Positions 5,087-6,146 of a DNA stretch of 6,146 nucleotides are shown piece by piece. The position numbers were made by a program, and so were the translations under genes. The notes under the pieces are model-generated. The model searched no databases, was not told the origin of the DNA, and was given only the letters and a program-made list of their open reading frames with translations. Source of the stretch: Candidatus Izemoplasmatales bacterium (GTDB lineage Bacteria > Bacillota_I > Bacilli_A > Izemoplasmatales > Hujiaoplasmataceae). The stretch spans positions 1 to 6,146 of the forward strand of contig JAQVKB010000070.1 of assembly GCA_028694875.1 (NCBI GenBank), in the 5' to 3' direction. Positions within the stretch are counted from its first letter, which is position 1. Each line of letters opens with the position of its first letter.

Positions 5087-6146
5087 TTAGATATCGTACT
5101 TCGCCAAAATCTCGGATGGCGTTTTTCTCAAAAGATTGAAGATTGGCAAGAGACCAAAAAGGATGTTCACGAGGAAAATAATCGCGGCGCCACCAAGGAA
5201 ATAAGGAAGCGGGAAATAGAGGTCGGCGGCGGCGAGTCCCCAGGATAAAAGCTGATGCTGTACTTGCCAAACTGTCGCGGAAACGAGCACATATCCAATC
5301 ATCGAGCCGACGGTGGTAAACGCGATAATTTCGGATAAGAAGATTTTATAGATGTCTCTCTTTGTTGCCCCAATCGCGCGGTAAATGCCAATTTCCTTGA
5401 TTCGACTCAACATTGAAGAACGCATCATCAAGAAGACATAGACACCAATCCCTGCCAACGAGATAAAGATGAAGCGAAGTTGACCGGCATATTGATCAAA
5501 TCGGTTCGCCATATAGGTTTCTTTGCTGGACGTATAGACATCGGTTGCGGTATATCCGAGATCTGTCAAATGTTGAATCGCTTGATCCATATCATTGGTA
5601 TAAAACAAAAGTGTGGTCGAATACCCTTCCCAAATCGCCCAATCGGTTTTCGCGTATTCAATTCGTTGACTCAACACGGCGTCACGATAATCTTCCAAGG
5701 AAACAATGGCTACGTACATGGATTCCGATCGATAAATTCCAGCGATTGTGTAATTCGTATCATAGGGGTAATCTTGTCCAATCACATCAGCAGGATTCTC
5801 TGCTTCTTGAACGATCCAATCAAATTCACTGAGGAGGACCTCACCGGACGATTGCAAATCATGACCGTAAAGGATTTCGTATTCTAACAAATCGTTTTTA
5901 GGCATAAAGCTCATGTACATGCCGTTCGAATCGCCGTAATAGGGAACTCCCACAGGTAATATGAAGATTGGCGATTCCGTTTGGATGATTCCAACAACGG
6001 TGTAATTCGAACCCATATTATCGGCAACCGTCATGCCAAGAAAGTCCTTGTATTCGGATGCGCCAAGGGACCCATACATGTTGTTATCGAGCATTTGATC
6101 GACAACCCATTCATCAATCGCGATTTCACCTTCTGCGGTGGAGATC
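5087..6146 (-). CDS. FtsX/MacB-type ABC transporter permease, C-terminal 353 residues (5' end outside the window)
   Basis: Membrane subunit of an ABC transporter of the FtsX/MacB fold; the substrate cannot be read from this fragment. The frame stays open to the right edge, so the ATG at 6094 is internal, not the start. The first 240 or so residues are extracytoplasmic and contain two similar units, each running from GEIAIDEW or GEVLLSEF to TVVGIIQTES or TIAGIYRSES. Counting from the codon at 6094, three membrane helices follow at about 207-224 (FIFISLAGIGVYVFLMM), 254-277 (IIAFTTVGSMIGYVLV) and 298-318 (FLGGAAIIFLVNILFGL). The cytoplasmic loop RIKEIGIYRAIGATKRDIYK between the first two is the classic FtsX-domain signature, and the end RKTPSEILAKYDI is typical. 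No ATPase partner is visible; it would lie upstream or be fused at the N-terminus. It ends 141 bases before rplK with no clear terminator. Confidence 0.9.
   Translation of the reverse strand, partial: ISTAEGEIAIDEWVVDQMLDNNMYGSLGASEYKDFLGMTVADNMGSNYTVVGIIQTESPIFILPVGVPYYGDSNGMYMSFMPKNDLLEYEILYGHDLQSSGEVLLSEFDWIVQEAENPADVIGQDYPYDTNYTIAGIYRSESMYVAIVSLEDYRDAVLSQRIEYAKTDWAIWEGYSTTLLFYTNDMDQAIQHLTDLGYTATDVYTSSKETYMANRFDQYAGQLRFIFISLAGIGVYVFLMMRSSMLSRIKEIGIYRAIGATKRDIYKIFLSEIIAFTTVGSMIGYVLVSATVWQVQHQLLSWGLAAADLYFPLPYFLGGAAIIFLVNILFGLLPIFNLLRKTPSEILAKYDI

Noticed and set aside
5031..5270. Minus-strand open frame of 79 codons over the permease end and the rplK promoter
   Set aside because: It is out of frame with the permease, has no recognisable domain, and runs through a strong promoter.
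1..6146. CRISPR arrays, tRNA or rRNA genes, insertion sequences, attachment sites
   Set aside because: I looked on both strands and saw no spaced direct repeats, cloverleaf-like structures, transposase motifs or terminal repeats.

Overview
The window is a bacterial ribosomal-protein and RNA-polymerase cluster read entirely on the minus strand. In transcription order it holds the 3' part of an FtsX-type ABC permease, then rplK (L11), rplA (L1), rplJ (L10), rplL (L7/L12), an rsmC/ybxB-type methyltransferase, and the first 646 codons of rpoB. The order rplK-rplA-rplJ-rplL-ybxB-rpoB, strong AAGGAGG ribosome binding sites, an L10 leader followed by a terminator, and proteins close to Bacillus subtilis point to Bacillota. 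A lineage of Bacilli near Erysipelotrichia or the Mollicutes relatives is plausible but only a guess. Tryptophan is encoded by TGG where I checked and TGA serves as a stop, so the standard bacterial code fits and the Mycoplasma code does not.

Layout by region. 6146-5087: permease, cut at its 5' end by the window edge. 5086-4946: a near-consensus sigma-A promoter (TTGACA, 18 bp, TATAAT) and a structured leader with a probable L1-binding operator. 4945-3756: rplK and rplA, with an 83-base gap. 3755-3600: an L10-leader autoregulatory RNA and an intrinsic terminator. 3599-2708: rplJ and rplL. 2687-2655: a terminator-like hairpin, then the methyltransferase at 2644-2045. 2056-1939: a second sigma-A-type promoter whose -35 box lies in the end of the methyltransferase gene, a leader hairpin, and rpoB from a GTG start at 1938. 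Genes fill the rest of the window.

How it works together. The sequence suggests two feedback loops on ribosomal stalk synthesis. L1 would repress translation of rplK-rplA through the rplK leader. L10 bound to L12 would favour termination ahead of rplJ-rplL. The hairpin after rplL should thin transcription into the methyltransferase, and rpoB(C) has its own promoter, so polymerase subunits can be set apart from stalk proteins.

This is mostly an ordinary core-genome region, and I see no new multi-gene system. The points worth a second look are a Gln in place of the rifampicin-contact Asp516 in RpoB, the L1 operator candidate, the antiterminator pairing in the L10 leader, the absence of secE-nusG directly upstream of rplK with a permease there instead, and a repeated extracytoplasmic module in that permease. 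The start codons of rplK (4945) and the methyltransferase (2644) are set inside the longest open frames because of ribosome binding site position and family length.
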